Numbered from the stretch's first letter, positions 16,616-24,041 are shown. The stretch: DNA of 26,324 nucleotides from JALYNX01 sp035292685 (GCA_035292685.1 DATDPP010000035.1:1-26324), one strand, 5' to 3'. Numbers and translations: made by a program. The notes: generated by a model not told the origin, from the letters alone.

Positions 16616-17617
16616 ATGAGCGGACTATTGAGACGGACCCGAGGCGAGCGCGAGCAGTTGGAACGCGACTTGTTGGCGCCGCAGGCCACCAGGTCTTCGG
16701 AGTCGCGGGGGCGCACCGAGCCCGAGGAGGACGACGAGTTTCGAACCGCTTTCGAGCGCGATCGCGACCGGGTCATCCACACCAAGGCGTTCCGCCGACT
16801 CAAGCACAAGACCCAGGTCTTCCTCAACCCTGACGGGGACCACTTCGTCACCCGGATGACCCACACCATCCAGGTCAACCAGGTTGGCCGTGCCATGGCT
16901 CGAGCCCTGGGACTGAACGAGGATCTGACTGAGGCGATATGCCTCGCCCACGACGTAGGGCACTCCCCGTTCGGCCACACCGGGGAGGAGGCCCTCACCC
17001 CCTTCGTCGAGGGGCGATGGCTCCACTCCGAGCATGGTGTCCGCACCCTCGAGCTGCTCGAGCCACAGAACCTCACCTTTGAGGTCCTCGACGGGGTGCG
17101 AGCCCATTCCTGGAAGGTCGACCCTCCCCCGGGGACCCCGGAGGGATGGCTGTGCCGCTACGCCGACCGGATTGCCTATCTCACCCATGACGTCGCCGAC
17201 GCCCTGCGCGCCGGGATCCTGGAGTACCACGAGATCCCCACGACGGCCCTGGTGAGACTGGGCGCAACCTCGAGAGAATGGATCGGCTCCATGGTCACCT
17301 CGGTGATCGAAGCCAGCTACGCCGCCGGCGAGGTCGTGATCGATCCCGATCTCCTGGTGGTGATAGACGAGCTACGGGACTTCATGTTCGACCGGGTCTA
17401 TCTCCGACCGGAGTCGGAAGGCCAAAAGCAGAAGGCGATCAGCGTCATTGAGGATCTCGTCGTCCACTTTTCGAACCATCCCGACGAGGTGCCCGACTCT
17501 TTCACCACCCCCACAGCTGACGCCTCGCATCGGGCGATCGACTACGTGGCGGGGATGACCGACAGGTATGCCCTCAACACCCACGACCGGCTGTTCCGGC
17601 CGACCTTGCTCGACTGA
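16616..17617 (+). CDS. dgt: dNTP triphosphohydrolase (dGTPase family, HD domain)
   Basis: A 333-aa HD-superfamily enzyme that removes triphosphate from deoxynucleotides, mainly dGTP. The N-terminus RVIHTKAFRRLKHKTQVFL and the HD metal site are clear: His83 in RMTHTIQ, His112-Asp113 in LAHDVGHSPFGHTGEEAL, and the later Asp of YADRIAYLTHDVADAL. The length is close to the shorter bacterial dGTPase-like enzymes. In many actinobacteria dgt precedes dnaG, but here an ABC transporter operon follows 101 bases later. Single-gene unit, with a possible leaderless start. Housekeeping nucleotide-pool control is the likely role; related enzymes can also restrict phage, but nothing around it suggests defence. 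Confidence 0.93.
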   Translation: MSGLLRRTRGEREQLERDLLAPQATRSSESRGRTEPEEDDEFRTAFERDRDRVIHTKAFRRLKHKTQVFLNPDGDHFVTRMTHTIQVNQVGRAMARALGLNEDLTEAICLAHDVGHSPFGHTGEEALTPFVEGRWLHSEHGVRTLELLEPQNLTFEVLDGVRAHSWKVDPPPGTPEGWLCRYADRIAYLTHDVADALRAGILEYHEIPTTALVRLGATSREWIGSMVTSVIEASYAAGEVVIDPDLLVVIDELRDFMFDRVYLRPESEGQKQKAISVIEDLVVHFSNHPDEVPDSFTTPTADASHRAIDYVAGMTDRYALNTHDRLFRPTLLD

Positions 17618-17638
17618 TCAGGGTGTAACCCCCTCCCC

Positions 17639-17702
17639 GCCCCCGTAATTGGGACCCACAGGTCCGCATATGACCCCTGTACGTCTCAATTACGAAGGGG
17701 GC
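17639..17702. promoter_or_regulatory. Extended dyad (operator-like or RNA hairpin) before the NatAB-like operon
   Basis: GCCCCC (17639-17644) followed by GTAATTGGGAC (17645-17655) is mirrored by GTCTCAATTAC (17683-17693), a GAA bulge and GGGGGC (17697-17702). The 11-bp arms match at ten positions. A further inner inverted repeat (ACAGG, 17658-17662, and CCTGT, 17676-17680) extends the symmetry. It sits between dgt and the ABC ATPase gene. No T-run follows, so an operator is as likely as a terminator. Confidence 0.65.
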
Positions 17703-17703
17703 C

Positions 17704-17709
17704 TAACCT
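17704..17709 (+). promoter_or_regulatory. Putative -10 element for the NatAB-like operon
   Basis: TAACCT is nine bases from the ATG at 17719, which has no Shine-Dalgarno site, and begins one base after the end of the dyad at 17639-17702. A repressor on the dyad would cover the -35 region. Inference from pattern. Confidence 0.4.
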
Positions 17710-17718
17710 CCTCGTTCC

Positions 17719-18606
17719 ATGCTCTCGATCCAGGACATGCACAAGGCCTTTGGTGAGGTGGTCGCACTGGACGGGTGCACGTTGGCGGCTGCCCGGGGCA
17801 CGATGCTCGGATTCCTCGGTCCCAACGGAGCAGGCAAGACCACCGCCATGCGCTCCGTTTTCGGCCTGATGAGGCCCGACTCCGGCGACGTGACATGGGA
17901 CGGTCATCCGATTGGGCTCGAGCAAAGAAGGCGCTTCGGCTACATGCCGGAGCAGCGGGGCCTCTACCCGAGGATGAAGACCCATGACCAGTTGACATAC
18001 CTCGGTCGGCTGCGCGGGATGACTGCCACCGCGGCCGGCCTCTCCGCCAGCCAGTGGCTCGAGCGTTTCGGGCTCGGCGATCGTGGCGGCGATGCGGTGG
18101 AAACCCTCTCACACGGCAACCAGCAGCGGGTGCAGTTGGCGGCTGCTCTGATCCACGACCCGGAGTTGCTCGTCCTCGACGAGCCTTTCAGCGGACTGGA
18201 CCCGATCGCCACAGAGACAATGGCGGGCGTCCTGCGCGAGCAGGCAGCATCAGGAAAGGCTGTGATCTTCTCCTCCCATCAACTCGACCTGGTCGAGGAT
18301 CTGTGCGAGGAGGTTGCCATCATCAACAAAGGCCTGATCGTGGTCGAGGGAGCGGTACGCAGTCTCAAGGACGCGGCACCCATCAGGCATTTGGAGGTGG
18401 AGGTCGACGGTGACGCTTCTGCTCTCTTTGAGTCCCTGAGCGGCATTCGCAGCATCGACTCCGATGGGAATCGGCATCATCTGATCATCGAAGCCGGCAC
18501 CGATGTCCGCGGCCTTCTGGTGGCGGCCCAGGAAGGCGGCCGGCTCCGGCACTTCAGTTACACCGCGCCGTCCCTCTCGGATCTGTTCCGGGAAGCGGTG
18601 AAGTGA
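17719..18606 (+). CDS. ABC transporter ATP-binding protein, NatA-like
   Basis: A 295-aa ABC ATPase. Walker A GPNGAGKT is at residues 34-41, Q-loop YMPEQRGLYPRM, signature LSHGNQQRVQLAAAL, Walker B LLVLDEPFSGLDP and switch SSHQLDLVEDL. A C-terminal domain of about 80 residues (IRHLEVEVDG onward, ending SLSDLFREAVK) matches ATPases of the NatA/DrrA-like export class (an 'APSLSDLF' tail is typical). It overlaps the permease gene by four bases (GTGA). Likely exports an ion, drug or lipid-like compound; the substrate is not readable. Confidence 0.92.
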   Translation: MLSIQDMHKAFGEVVALDGCTLAAARGTMLGFLGPNGAGKTTAMRSVFGLMRPDSGDVTWDGHPIGLEQRRRFGYMPEQRGLYPRMKTHDQLTYLGRLRGMTATAAGLSASQWLERFGLGDRGGDAVETLSHGNQQRVQLAAALIHDPELLVLDEPFSGLDPIATETMAGVLREQAASGKAVIFSSHQLDLVEDLCEEVAIINKGLIVVEGAVRSLKDAAPIRHLEVEVDGDASALFESLSGIRSIDSDGNRHHLIIEAGTDVRGLLVAAQEGGRLRHFSYTAPSLSDLFREAVK

Positions 18607-19814
18607 CCGATCTGGGAACGGTCTGGCGGATAGCCCGCCGCGAGTTGAGAGAACGTGGCCGCTCCAAGACCTATCTGATCACCAGCGTCGTGACCGCCCT
18701 TCTCATTGTCGGCCTGATCCTGATCCCACAACTGCTCGATGGCGGCACCGATGACTACAAGGTGGGCACAGTCGGGTCCGGCAATGAGCCGATCATCGAA
18801 GGGGCGGAGTTGTTGGGCAACGCCAACGTCGAGCCCGGAGCAGAGGCATCGATCTCGGTCACACAGGTCGATTTCGAGGACCGTGAGGAAGCCGAGGCGG
18901 CGCTGGAGGCCGGCGAAATCGACGCTATCTTGGTCGAGGGGTCTGAGGTCATCGTCGAGGCCGTGGGTGGCTTCGGCGAGTCGCCGATTGTCAGCTTCCT
19001 ACAGCGGGGTGCTGCCTCGGTGGAGTTGGAGAGCATCGTCGCACAGGAGGGAGATGTCGCCGCCGACGTCATCCAGATAATGACCTCCGACCCCCTGGAG
19101 ATCACAACCCTGAGCGGCCAGGTGGCCGGTGATGAGTCCAGGGGGGCCGTCGCTTATGCCGGGCTGCTCCTCTTGTATGGTGCGGTGTTGCTGTATGGCA
19201 GCTGGATCCTCTCCGGAGTCACGGAGGAGAAGACCAACCGGGTGGTCGAGGTCCTTCTGTCGAGCATCAAGGCGTGGCAGCTGTTGGCGGGGAAGATCCT
19301 TGGCATCGGGATCCTGGGCATCGGCCAATTCACAGCGACGATCCTCATCGCCATCACCACGATCCGACTGGTGGGAGTCTTCGAACTTCCGACTCTCAAT
19401 GCTTTCGCCGTCGTCAACCTGATCGTCTGGTTCATCCTCGGGTTCCTTTTGTTCGCTGTGATGTTCGGCGCCGCCGGGTCCTTGGTGACCCGCATGGAAG
19501 ACGCCCAGAGCGTGGCATTCCCCATGTCCATGATCGCGGTCGTCGGCTTTTTCGTCGCGCTCGCGACCCTGTCCGATCCTGACGGAGTGGTCGCAGTCGT
19601 CGGGACTTTCATCCCCCTGACGGCACCCTTCGTTGTGCCGGTGCGAGCCGCACTCGACGCCATCCCCTGGTGGCAATACGCAGCAGCGGTGGTCCTCACC
19701 ATCGGCACCATCGTCTGGCTGGTCTTCGTCGCCGGCCGGATCTACGCCGGTGGGCTCCTCCGCTACGGGGGTCGAGTCAAGGTGCGTGAGGCCTGGCAAT
19801 CGGCCGCGGAGTAG
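18603..19814 (+). CDS. ABC-2 type permease, NatB-like
   Basis: A 403-aa permease of the ABC-2 family. It begins VWRIARRELRERGRSKTYLI, a typical cytoplasmic elbow helix, then TM1 at about residues 23-43. A large extracytoplasmic domain (about 44-175) follows, then five more TM segments from about 177 to 390, with GVTEEKTNRVVEVLLSSI, the conserved block before TM2 and TM3 of NatB-type proteins. Starts at GTG 18603, overlapping the ATPase stop. The lipoprotein gene follows after 63 bases, with its own strong ribosome binding site. Confidence 0.9.
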   Translation: MTDLGTVWRIARRELRERGRSKTYLITSVVTALLIVGLILIPQLLDGGTDDYKVGTVGSGNEPIIEGAELLGNANVEPGAEASISVTQVDFEDREEAEAALEAGEIDAILVEGSEVIVEAVGGFGESPIVSFLQRGAASVELESIVAQEGDVAADVIQIMTSDPLEITTLSGQVAGDESRGAVAYAGLLLLYGAVLLYGSWILSGVTEEKTNRVVEVLLSSIKAWQLLAGKILGIGILGIGQFTATILIAITTIRLVGVFELPTLNAFAVVNLIVWFILGFLLFAVMFGAAGSLVTRMEDAQSVAFPMSMIAVVGFFVALATLSDPDGVVAVVGTFIPLTAPFVVPVRAALDAIPWWQYAAAVVLTIGTIVWLVFVAGRIYAGGLLRYGGRVKVREAWQSAAE

Positions 19815-19866
19815 ATGAGGACCCGGAACCACCACCCACATCGGTACGTTGAGCCTGGCAAATGGC

Positions 19867-19873
19867 AAGGAGG
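19867..19873 (+). promoter_or_regulatory. Shine-Dalgarno site deciding a TTG start
   Basis: AAGGAGG lies four bases before the TTG at 19878. Starting there puts a standard lipoprotein signal peptide at the exact N-terminus, while the in-frame ATG at 19815 would add 21 polar residues (including His-rich ones) before it and has no Shine-Dalgarno site. Confidence 0.8.
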
Positions 19874-19877
19874 CCAC

Positions 19878-20657
19878 TTGAGACCGCTCTCGTCTTGGAT
19901 CGTTTGGACCACCCTGTCTTTGGTGCTTGTCGCCTGCGGGTCTGACACGGCCACCACCACGACACCCACGAGCACCACCGTTACGAGCAGTTCGACCACG
20001 ATGCCAGCGCCGACGACCACCGCCGCTGCCCAGGGCCCGACCACGACCGCAGAAGAGTCGACTCCGACCTCGTCCTCGGGTCTCCCTGGTGATCCGATCG
20101 ACTTCGGCCCGGCGGCGGGAGACACGCTGGCTGTTATCGGTGTCGCTCACGACGACGTGCTGAACCTCCGGGCCGCCCCCGGCGCCGACCAGGACATCCT
20201 CGCCGGCATCCCGCCGCTCTACTCCGACCTGATCGCTGGCGGTGAGACCCGCCAACTTCCCGGGTCGATGTGGATCGCGGTCGACTACGGCCAGGAAAGC
20301 GGCTGGGTCAATCTCCGCTACATCGGCTATCTGGGAGACACCTCCGACGCCACCGCGGCCGTCGTGAGCAACCTCGGCGAGAACCCGGTGGCCGAGACCA
20401 TGCTCGACCTCGGGTGGATCGTGGCCGACAGCCTCGCCTCTGATGAGCCGGCGTCGGACCTGGTGCTGACGGTGGCACCCACGGTTGGGGATCTCGGTGA
20501 GGTCACTTATGACGTCATCGGCCTCGGAGATGACGCGGTCAGAGGGCTACGGGTTCACGTTTTCGGTCAAGCGGCTGATGGAGGATTCTCGCTGCATGCC
20601 GTCGAGGTGACCTCACTGTGCGGCAGGGGGGTCGATCAGGACCGGCTCTGCGTCTGA
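19878..20657 (+). CDS. Lipoprotein with SH3-like domain
   Basis: A 259-aa secreted lipoprotein, read from the TTG at 19878. The signal peptide RPLSSWIVWTTLSLVLVAC ends in a lipobox (LVAC, Cys20). A Thr/Ser/Pro-rich linker (about residues 24-65) suited to crossing the cell wall follows. Next is a bacterial SH3-type domain (about 80-145) with the diagnostic VLNLRAAPGADQDILAGI and GSMWIAVDYGQESGWVNLRYI. The C-terminal 110 residues are an unrecognised, acidic beta-rich domain ending in a Cys pair (SLCGRGVDQDRLCV) that may form a disulfide. Probably binds cell-wall material or a protein at the outer membrane face. It may be co-transcribed with the ABC genes. Confidence 0.85.
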   Translation: MRPLSSWIVWTTLSLVLVACGSDTATTTTPTSTTVTSSSTTMPAPTTTAAAQGPTTTAEESTPTSSSGLPGDPIDFGPAAGDTLAVIGVAHDDVLNLRAAPGADQDILAGIPPLYSDLIAGGETRQLPGSMWIAVDYGQESGWVNLRYIGYLGDTSDATAAVVSNLGENPVAETMLDLGWIVADSLASDEPASDLVLTVAPTVGDLGEVTYDVIGLGDDAVRGLRVHVFGQAADGGFSLHAVEVTSLCGRGVDQDRLCV

Positions 20658-20660
20658 GAC

Positions 20661-20758
20661 GACCAGTCCCAGCAGACCCAGCGTTCACATCCGAAAGTCA
20701 CGACCCGGTCCCTCCTTACAACTCGGGCCTTATGACCCGCCGATTAGGGGACCAGTCC
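20661..20758. repeat. Nine-base direct repeat in the leader before the small membrane gene
   Basis: GACCAGTCC occurs at 20661-20669 and 20750-20758 in the 174-bp gap upstream of the membrane-protein gene at 20832. A short CGGG...CCCG hairpin (about 20724-20739) lies between. Possibly regulatory; could be chance. Confidence 0.3.
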
Positions 20759-20813
20759 TCTCGTCACCGGAAAGGGTGCATCCCATGATGACCGCATAAA
20801 AGCAGTTTGCTCC

Positions 20814-20825
20814 AAAAAAAGGAGG
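20814..20825 (+). promoter_or_regulatory. A7-GGAGG, very strong ribosome binding site
   Basis: Seven adenines followed by GGAGG end six bases before the ATG at 20832. An A-rich enhancer beside a perfect Shine-Dalgarno core in this GC-rich genome suggests the following small membrane protein is made in quantity. Confidence 0.8.
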
Positions 20826-20831
20826 CAGCAA

Positions 20832-21368
20832 ATGACTGCAATCGAGATGGACACAGTCACCACTCCAAAGGTCACTGCTCCACGGACAACGTTGGTTCTT
20901 CTGATTTCCGGGATCCTGGCGATGGTTGTCGGGTTCGGTGCAATGGCCGGAGGTCTCTTCGGCGTCTGGTACACGTGGGATCAGGCGGTGGCCCAGGACG
21001 TGGTCACCCCCGATGACGCTGCCATTGCCGAGACCGCGATGAGAGGGCCTTTCACGATGTGGGCCGAGGCCGACATCATCAACACCCACCAGCTCGAGAA
21101 CACCGGGGGTCTGTACTACGCCCAGATGGACCGGATGGTCCCCCAGGTGGACGAGAGCGGCGCGGCCGTCCTCGACGCGAACGGTGACCCGGTGCTGGTT
21201 CCCAACGAGGTAAGGGCCTCCTGGGTCACCGCCACCACCCTGATCACTGCTCTCGGTCTCGGGATCCTCTCCTACACCGTGTCCGGGCTCGCGATCGCGG
21301 TCGGGTTTGCGTTGATGGTCACCGGGTTCGTCTTTCTCTACCTGCGCAAGCGGGCGATCATTCTCTGA
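20832..21368 (+). CDS. Conserved membrane protein, family often mis-named 'aromatic ring-opening dioxygenase LigA'
   Basis: A 178-aa membrane protein. TM1 is at about residues 19-45 (LVLLISGILAMVVGFGAMAGG). An extracytoplasmic loop of about 85 residues follows, then two closely spaced TM segments at about 131-172 and a basic C-terminal tail RKRAIIL. I recognise blocks of a widespread actinobacterial family: VWYTWDQAVAQDVVTPDDA, RGPFTMWAEADIINTHQLE, NGDPVLVPNEVRASWVTATTL. In databases this family is often labelled LigA; nothing in it resembles a ring-cleaving dioxygenase (no such metal site is visible), so the name is misleading. Function unknown. Strong ribosome binding site upstream and a perfect terminator downstream indicate a discrete, well expressed monocistronic gene. 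Confidence 0.88.
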   Translation: MTAIEMDTVTTPKVTAPRTTLVLLISGILAMVVGFGAMAGGLFGVWYTWDQAVAQDVVTPDDAAIAETAMRGPFTMWAEADIINTHQLENTGGLYYAQMDRMVPQVDESGAAVLDANGDPVLVPNEVRASWVTATTLITALGLGILSYTVSGLAIAVGFALMVTGFVFLYLRKRAIIL

Positions 21369-21385
21369 GAAGTCGCCAAACGGAT

Positions 21386-21417
21386 TGAATCGAGCCCCCG
21401 AAAGGGGGCTCGATTCA
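21386..21417. terminator. Perfect 14-bp bidirectional terminator hairpin
   Basis: A 14-bp perfect stem (TGAATCGAGCCCCC paired with GGGGGCTCGATTCA) closes a GAAA tetraloop at 21400-21403. It lies 17 bases after the membrane-protein stop and 33 bases before the convergent gene's stop, so it can serve both strands. The flanks (CATAT on one side, ATTG on the other) are only weakly T/A-rich. Confidence 0.88.
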
Positions 21418-21449
21418 TATCACGGCCGCATTCGTCCGAACGAGTGGAT

Positions 21450-22139
21450 CTAACCCCTGCGGTCCTGTCTGAGCAGGGTTCGGATCGCCGAGTTCTTCCA
21501 GATGTTGGAGACCTGGTTCCATTGGCGCTTCTTGTCGATCAATGTGGCGGTGGACGTGACCTCAGGGGTGGTGACACCGAAGTGCGCTGCAACCTGGGTG
21601 AGGGTGTGAATCCAGATCTTGTCCTCAAGACGCGAGGTGTAGAGCTTGAAGCTGGCTTCATACAGAGGGTCGTTGGCCCTCACCAGGAGATGGATCCGGG
21701 CCACCGAGGCGCCGTCGTCGCCCTCATGAGCGCTGAAGGTGATGATCGCGGCCCACGGGTGGCCTTCGGGGGTCATATATGACCAGGAACGCTCGTCGGC
21801 ATAGATCACCCGCACCCCGCTCGTGACCTTGGCCGGCCCCTTGCCGCCACCGATGACCGCCACCTCGCCGGGGGCGATCCCGCCGGCGGGGGCGTAGAAC
21901 TTGTTCGATTCGGGCCAGAACTCGCCGAAATTGGCCTTCCAGGTCGAAATGATCACCTCGGGGGTCGGCCCCGGAACGGTGACCTCATAGGTCTTCTGCC
22001 ACAACTGGCCGAAGCCTTGGAGCGGCCCGGTCGGCTTGCGACCCTCGACATTCCCTTTTCTGGCGCCCTCGGCCACCTCTCCGACGTGGAAGGCATCGAC
22101 CGGCTCGGCCCAGTTATCAGCGTCTCTCGGCTCAGTCAT
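21450..22139 (-). CDS. Conserved hypothetical protein, possible SRPBCC fold
   Basis: A 229-aa soluble protein with no signal peptide or membrane segment. I recognise it as a conserved actinobacterial family by blocks such as GFGQLWQKTYEV, WKANFGEFWPESNKFYAP, GIAPGEVAVI, VIYADERSWSYMTPEGHPWA, RANDPLYE and QWNQVSNIWKNSAIRTL, but no function is known to me. The alternation of aromatic strands and the TPEGHPWAAIITF core suggest a lipid- or polyketide-binding SRPBCC-like fold; that is a guess. An AAAGGA site lies seven bases before the ATG at 22139. It is divergent from the FAD oxidoreductase across a 111-bp region with a CGTTACG/CGTAACG dyad. Confidence 0.82.
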   Translation of the reverse strand: MTEPRDADNWAEPVDAFHVGEVAEGARKGNVEGRKPTGPLQGFGQLWQKTYEVTVPGPTPEVIISTWKANFGEFWPESNKFYAPAGGIAPGEVAVIGGGKGPAKVTSGVRVIYADERSWSYMTPEGHPWAAIITFSAHEGDDGASVARIHLLVRANDPLYEASFKLYTSRLEDKIWIHTLTQVAAHFGVTTPEVTSTATLIDKKRQWNQVSNIWKNSAIRTLLRQDRRG

Positions 22140-22191
22140 CTCGGTCCTTTCTTCCGATACCCCAAATCAAAGCGGGTCGGCGTTCCGTGAC

Positions 22192-22243
22192 CGTTACGAA
22201 ACCCGATCCTTGGAGAGGTGGGAGCGGTCACCGTCTCGTAACG
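22192..22243. promoter_or_regulatory. CGTTACG...CGTAACG inverted pair in a divergent promoter region
   Basis: CGTTACG (22192-22198) and its exact complement CGTAACG (22237-22243) lie 45 bp apart centre to centre, between the divergent genes at 22139 (minus) and 22251 (plus). One copy faces each gene. Spacing is near a whole number of helical turns. Could bind a dimeric regulator of both genes; unproven. Confidence 0.4.
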
Positions 22244-22250
22244 CCAATCA

Positions 22251-23663
22251 ATGCACAATCACCCGAACATGACGAATTATGACGCTGTGGTCGTCGGCGC
22301 CGGCCCCAACGGCCTGGCGGCCGCCGCCGAGCTCACCCGCGCCGGTCGGCGGGTGTTGGTAGTGGAGCAAGCAGATTCCATCGGGGGTGGCACTCGAACC
22401 GAGGAGCTCACCCTCCCCGGGTTTTGGCACGATGTCTGCGCGGCAATTCATCCGCTGGGGCTGGCATCGCCCTTCTTCCGCGATCTCGGCCTCGATGTGG
22501 AGTGGATACACCCTCGAATCCCGCTGTCACACCCGTTGGAGAGCGGCCGATCCGGAGCTTTGCTCCGAGATGTCGAGGAGACGGCAGAGCTTTTCGGACC
22601 GGATCGGGACCGTTACCTGAGGATCCTGGGGCCCCTCGTCGAGTCGGCCGATGCCGTCATCGAAGACTTCCTCGGCCCGATGACGGTGATACCCAAGAAC
22701 CCGACCAGTTTCATCAGGTTGGCCACACGTGGCGCATTGCCCGCCGCCACCATCGCGGGCGGCTTCTCCAACACGGAGGCACGGGCGGTTCTCGCCGGGC
22801 TGGCGGCGCACGCCATCGCCCCATTCGGCTCGCCGATGACCGGAGGCGTCGCCCTTCTCTTCGCCACCACCGGTCATGCATATGGGTGGCCATTGGTCAG
22901 GGGCGGCTCCCAGAGGGTCGCCGAAGCCTTGGCCCGAGTGGTCATCGACGGTGGTGGGACCATCGAGACGGGACATGCCGTGACCTCGCTGACTGAGCTT
23001 CCGCCGGTCGCGACCGTGATCCTCGACGTGATGCCACGAGCCGCGATCCAGATCGGCGGTGACCGGATCAGCCCCATGCAGCGCCGCCGACTCTCCGGGC
23101 AAAGGACCGGCCCTGCAGTGTTCAAGGTCGATTGGGCCCTGGACGGCCCCATTCCCTGGTCCGACGAGCGGAGCCCCCACGCCGGAACCGTTCACGTGGG
23201 TGGCACCTGGGAGGAGGTTGCCGAAGCCGAAGATGCGGTCCATTCCGGTCGACATCCGGAGCGACCCTTCGTCCTCGTCGCCCAACAGTCTCTGTTCGAC
23301 ACGACACGAGCCCCGGAGGGCAAGCAGACAGTGTGGGGGTACTGCCACGTTCCGACCGGCTCGGATCTGGACATGACCGAAGCCATCGAAGGCCAGATCG
23401 AGCGGTTCGCCCCCGGGTTTCGCGACCTGATCCTGCAGCGTCACACCATGAATGCTTCGGCGCTCGAGGCCCACAACCCCAACTACATCGGCGGCGACAT
23501 CGCCGGAGGGGGTTTCGGGATGCGAAAGGTGTTCCAGCTAGGCGCTACCCGGCCCTATCACCTTGGGGATGGCCTGTACTTGTGCTCCTCGGCCACCCCT
23601 CCGGGAGCCGGGGTCCATGGCATGTGCGGGTACTACGCGGCCCGGGCCGCGCTGAGGGGCTGA
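22251..23663 (+). CDS. FAD-dependent oxidoreductase, phytoene desaturase-like
   Basis: A 470-aa flavoprotein. It opens with a dinucleotide-binding fold YDAVVVGAGPNGLAAAAELTRAG and the ligating Glu of VLVVEQADSIGGGTRTEE, and ends with the second FAD block LGDGLYLCSSATPPGAGVHGMCGYYAARAAL. This is the layout of the phytoene desaturase/PYROXD2-like branch of the amine-oxidase superfamily. The middle substrate domain gives no clear substrate. No carotenoid genes lie nearby, so a true phytoene desaturase role is unlikely. The start is ATG 22251 or the in-frame ATG at 22269 (MTNYDAVV); neither has a Shine-Dalgarno site and the second fits homologues better. Its 3' end is 14 bases from the convergent STAS gene. 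Confidence 0.87.
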   Translation: MHNHPNMTNYDAVVVGAGPNGLAAAAELTRAGRRVLVVEQADSIGGGTRTEELTLPGFWHDVCAAIHPLGLASPFFRDLGLDVEWIHPRIPLSHPLESGRSGALLRDVEETAELFGPDRDRYLRILGPLVESADAVIEDFLGPMTVIPKNPTSFIRLATRGALPAATIAGGFSNTEARAVLAGLAAHAIAPFGSPMTGGVALLFATTGHAYGWPLVRGGSQRVAEALARVVIDGGGTIETGHAVTSLTELPPVATVILDVMPRAAIQIGGDRISPMQRRRLSGQRTGPAVFKVDWALDGPIPWSDERSPHAGTVHVGGTWEEVAEAEDAVHSGRHPERPFVLVAQQSLFDTTRAPEGKQTVWGYCHVPTGSDLDMTEAIEGQIERFAPGFRDLILQRHTMNASALEAHNPNYIGGDIAGGGFGMRKVFQLGATRPYHLGDGLYLCSSATPPGAGVHGMCGYYAARAALRG

Positions 23664-23677
23664 GCCGGAGCCGGGAT

Positions 23678-24028
23678 TCAGACCGAGGCTACGGCGGCCG
23701 CCTCGTCGGGGTAGATCTCGATCGCCTCATCGAGACGGGTCAGGGAGAAGATCTGGCAATAGTGATCGGAGAGGCCATAGGCCAGCAGGCGATGACCACT
23801 CCGCTGGGCCCGGATCAGTGTGGTGACCAGAAGCCCGATGCCGCCACTGTTCATGTACTCGAGACCCTCGAAGTTGAGGATGATGGCCTTGACGCCGCCA
23901 CGGGCCGCCTCGTCGTGACCGGCCGTGATCTCTGGTTCCGAAAAGGAAGTGATCTCGCCGGAGATATCGATCACACGCACCCCGGGGGCTGCGTCGCGAA
24001 CTGTCATTGTCAGGTTGGCCGTAGGCAC
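23678..24028 (-). CDS. STAS-domain anti-sigma factor antagonist (second of a pair)
   Basis: A 116-aa STAS protein of the SpoIIAA/RsbV type. After a short N-terminus (VPTANLTMTVRD) the domain shows VIDISGEI, VKAIILNFEGLEYMNSGGIG and LLAYGLSDHYCQIFSLTRL. Ser61 in the NSGG loop is at the position of the phosphorylated serine of SpoIIAA/RsbV, though the preceding residue is Asn rather than Asp. I start at GTG 24028, which has AGGAGA six bases upstream; the frame continues to an ATG at 24064 that overlaps the preceding gene. It lies 13 bases after the first STAS gene and resembles it (shared GLxDHY, FxxTRL and IYxDxxAAVA blocks), so the two are tandem paralogues. Confidence 0.87.
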   Translation of the reverse strand: MPTANLTMTVRDAAPGVRVIDISGEITSFSEPEITAGHDEAARGGVKAIILNFEGLEYMNSGGIGLLVTTLIRAQRSGHRLLAYGLSDHYCQIFSLTRLDEAIEIYPDEAAAVASV

Positions 24029-24034
24029 TCTTAC

Positions 24035-24040
24035 TCTCCT
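24035..24040 (-). promoter_or_regulatory. Shine-Dalgarno site deciding the second STAS start
   Basis: AGGAGA on the minus strand, six bases before the GTG at 24028, placing the start inside the intergenic gap rather than at the in-frame ATG at 24064, which lies within the first STAS gene. Confidence 0.7.
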
Positions 24041-24041
24041 A

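Noticed and set aside
16616..17617. dGTPase as part of an anti-phage system
   Set aside because: Neighbours are ordinary transporters and no nuclease, toxin or other defence gene is nearby; a housekeeping role is simpler.
18999..20255. A 418-codon minus-strand frame across the permease and lipoprotein genes
   Set aside because: Low-complexity Asp/Gly/Arg translation opposite real genes with recognisable domains; no ribosome binding site.
22251..23663. Carotenoid phytoene desaturase
   Set aside because: FAD motifs fit the superfamily, but no phytoene synthase or other carotenoid gene is present and the PYROXD2-like branch fits as well.
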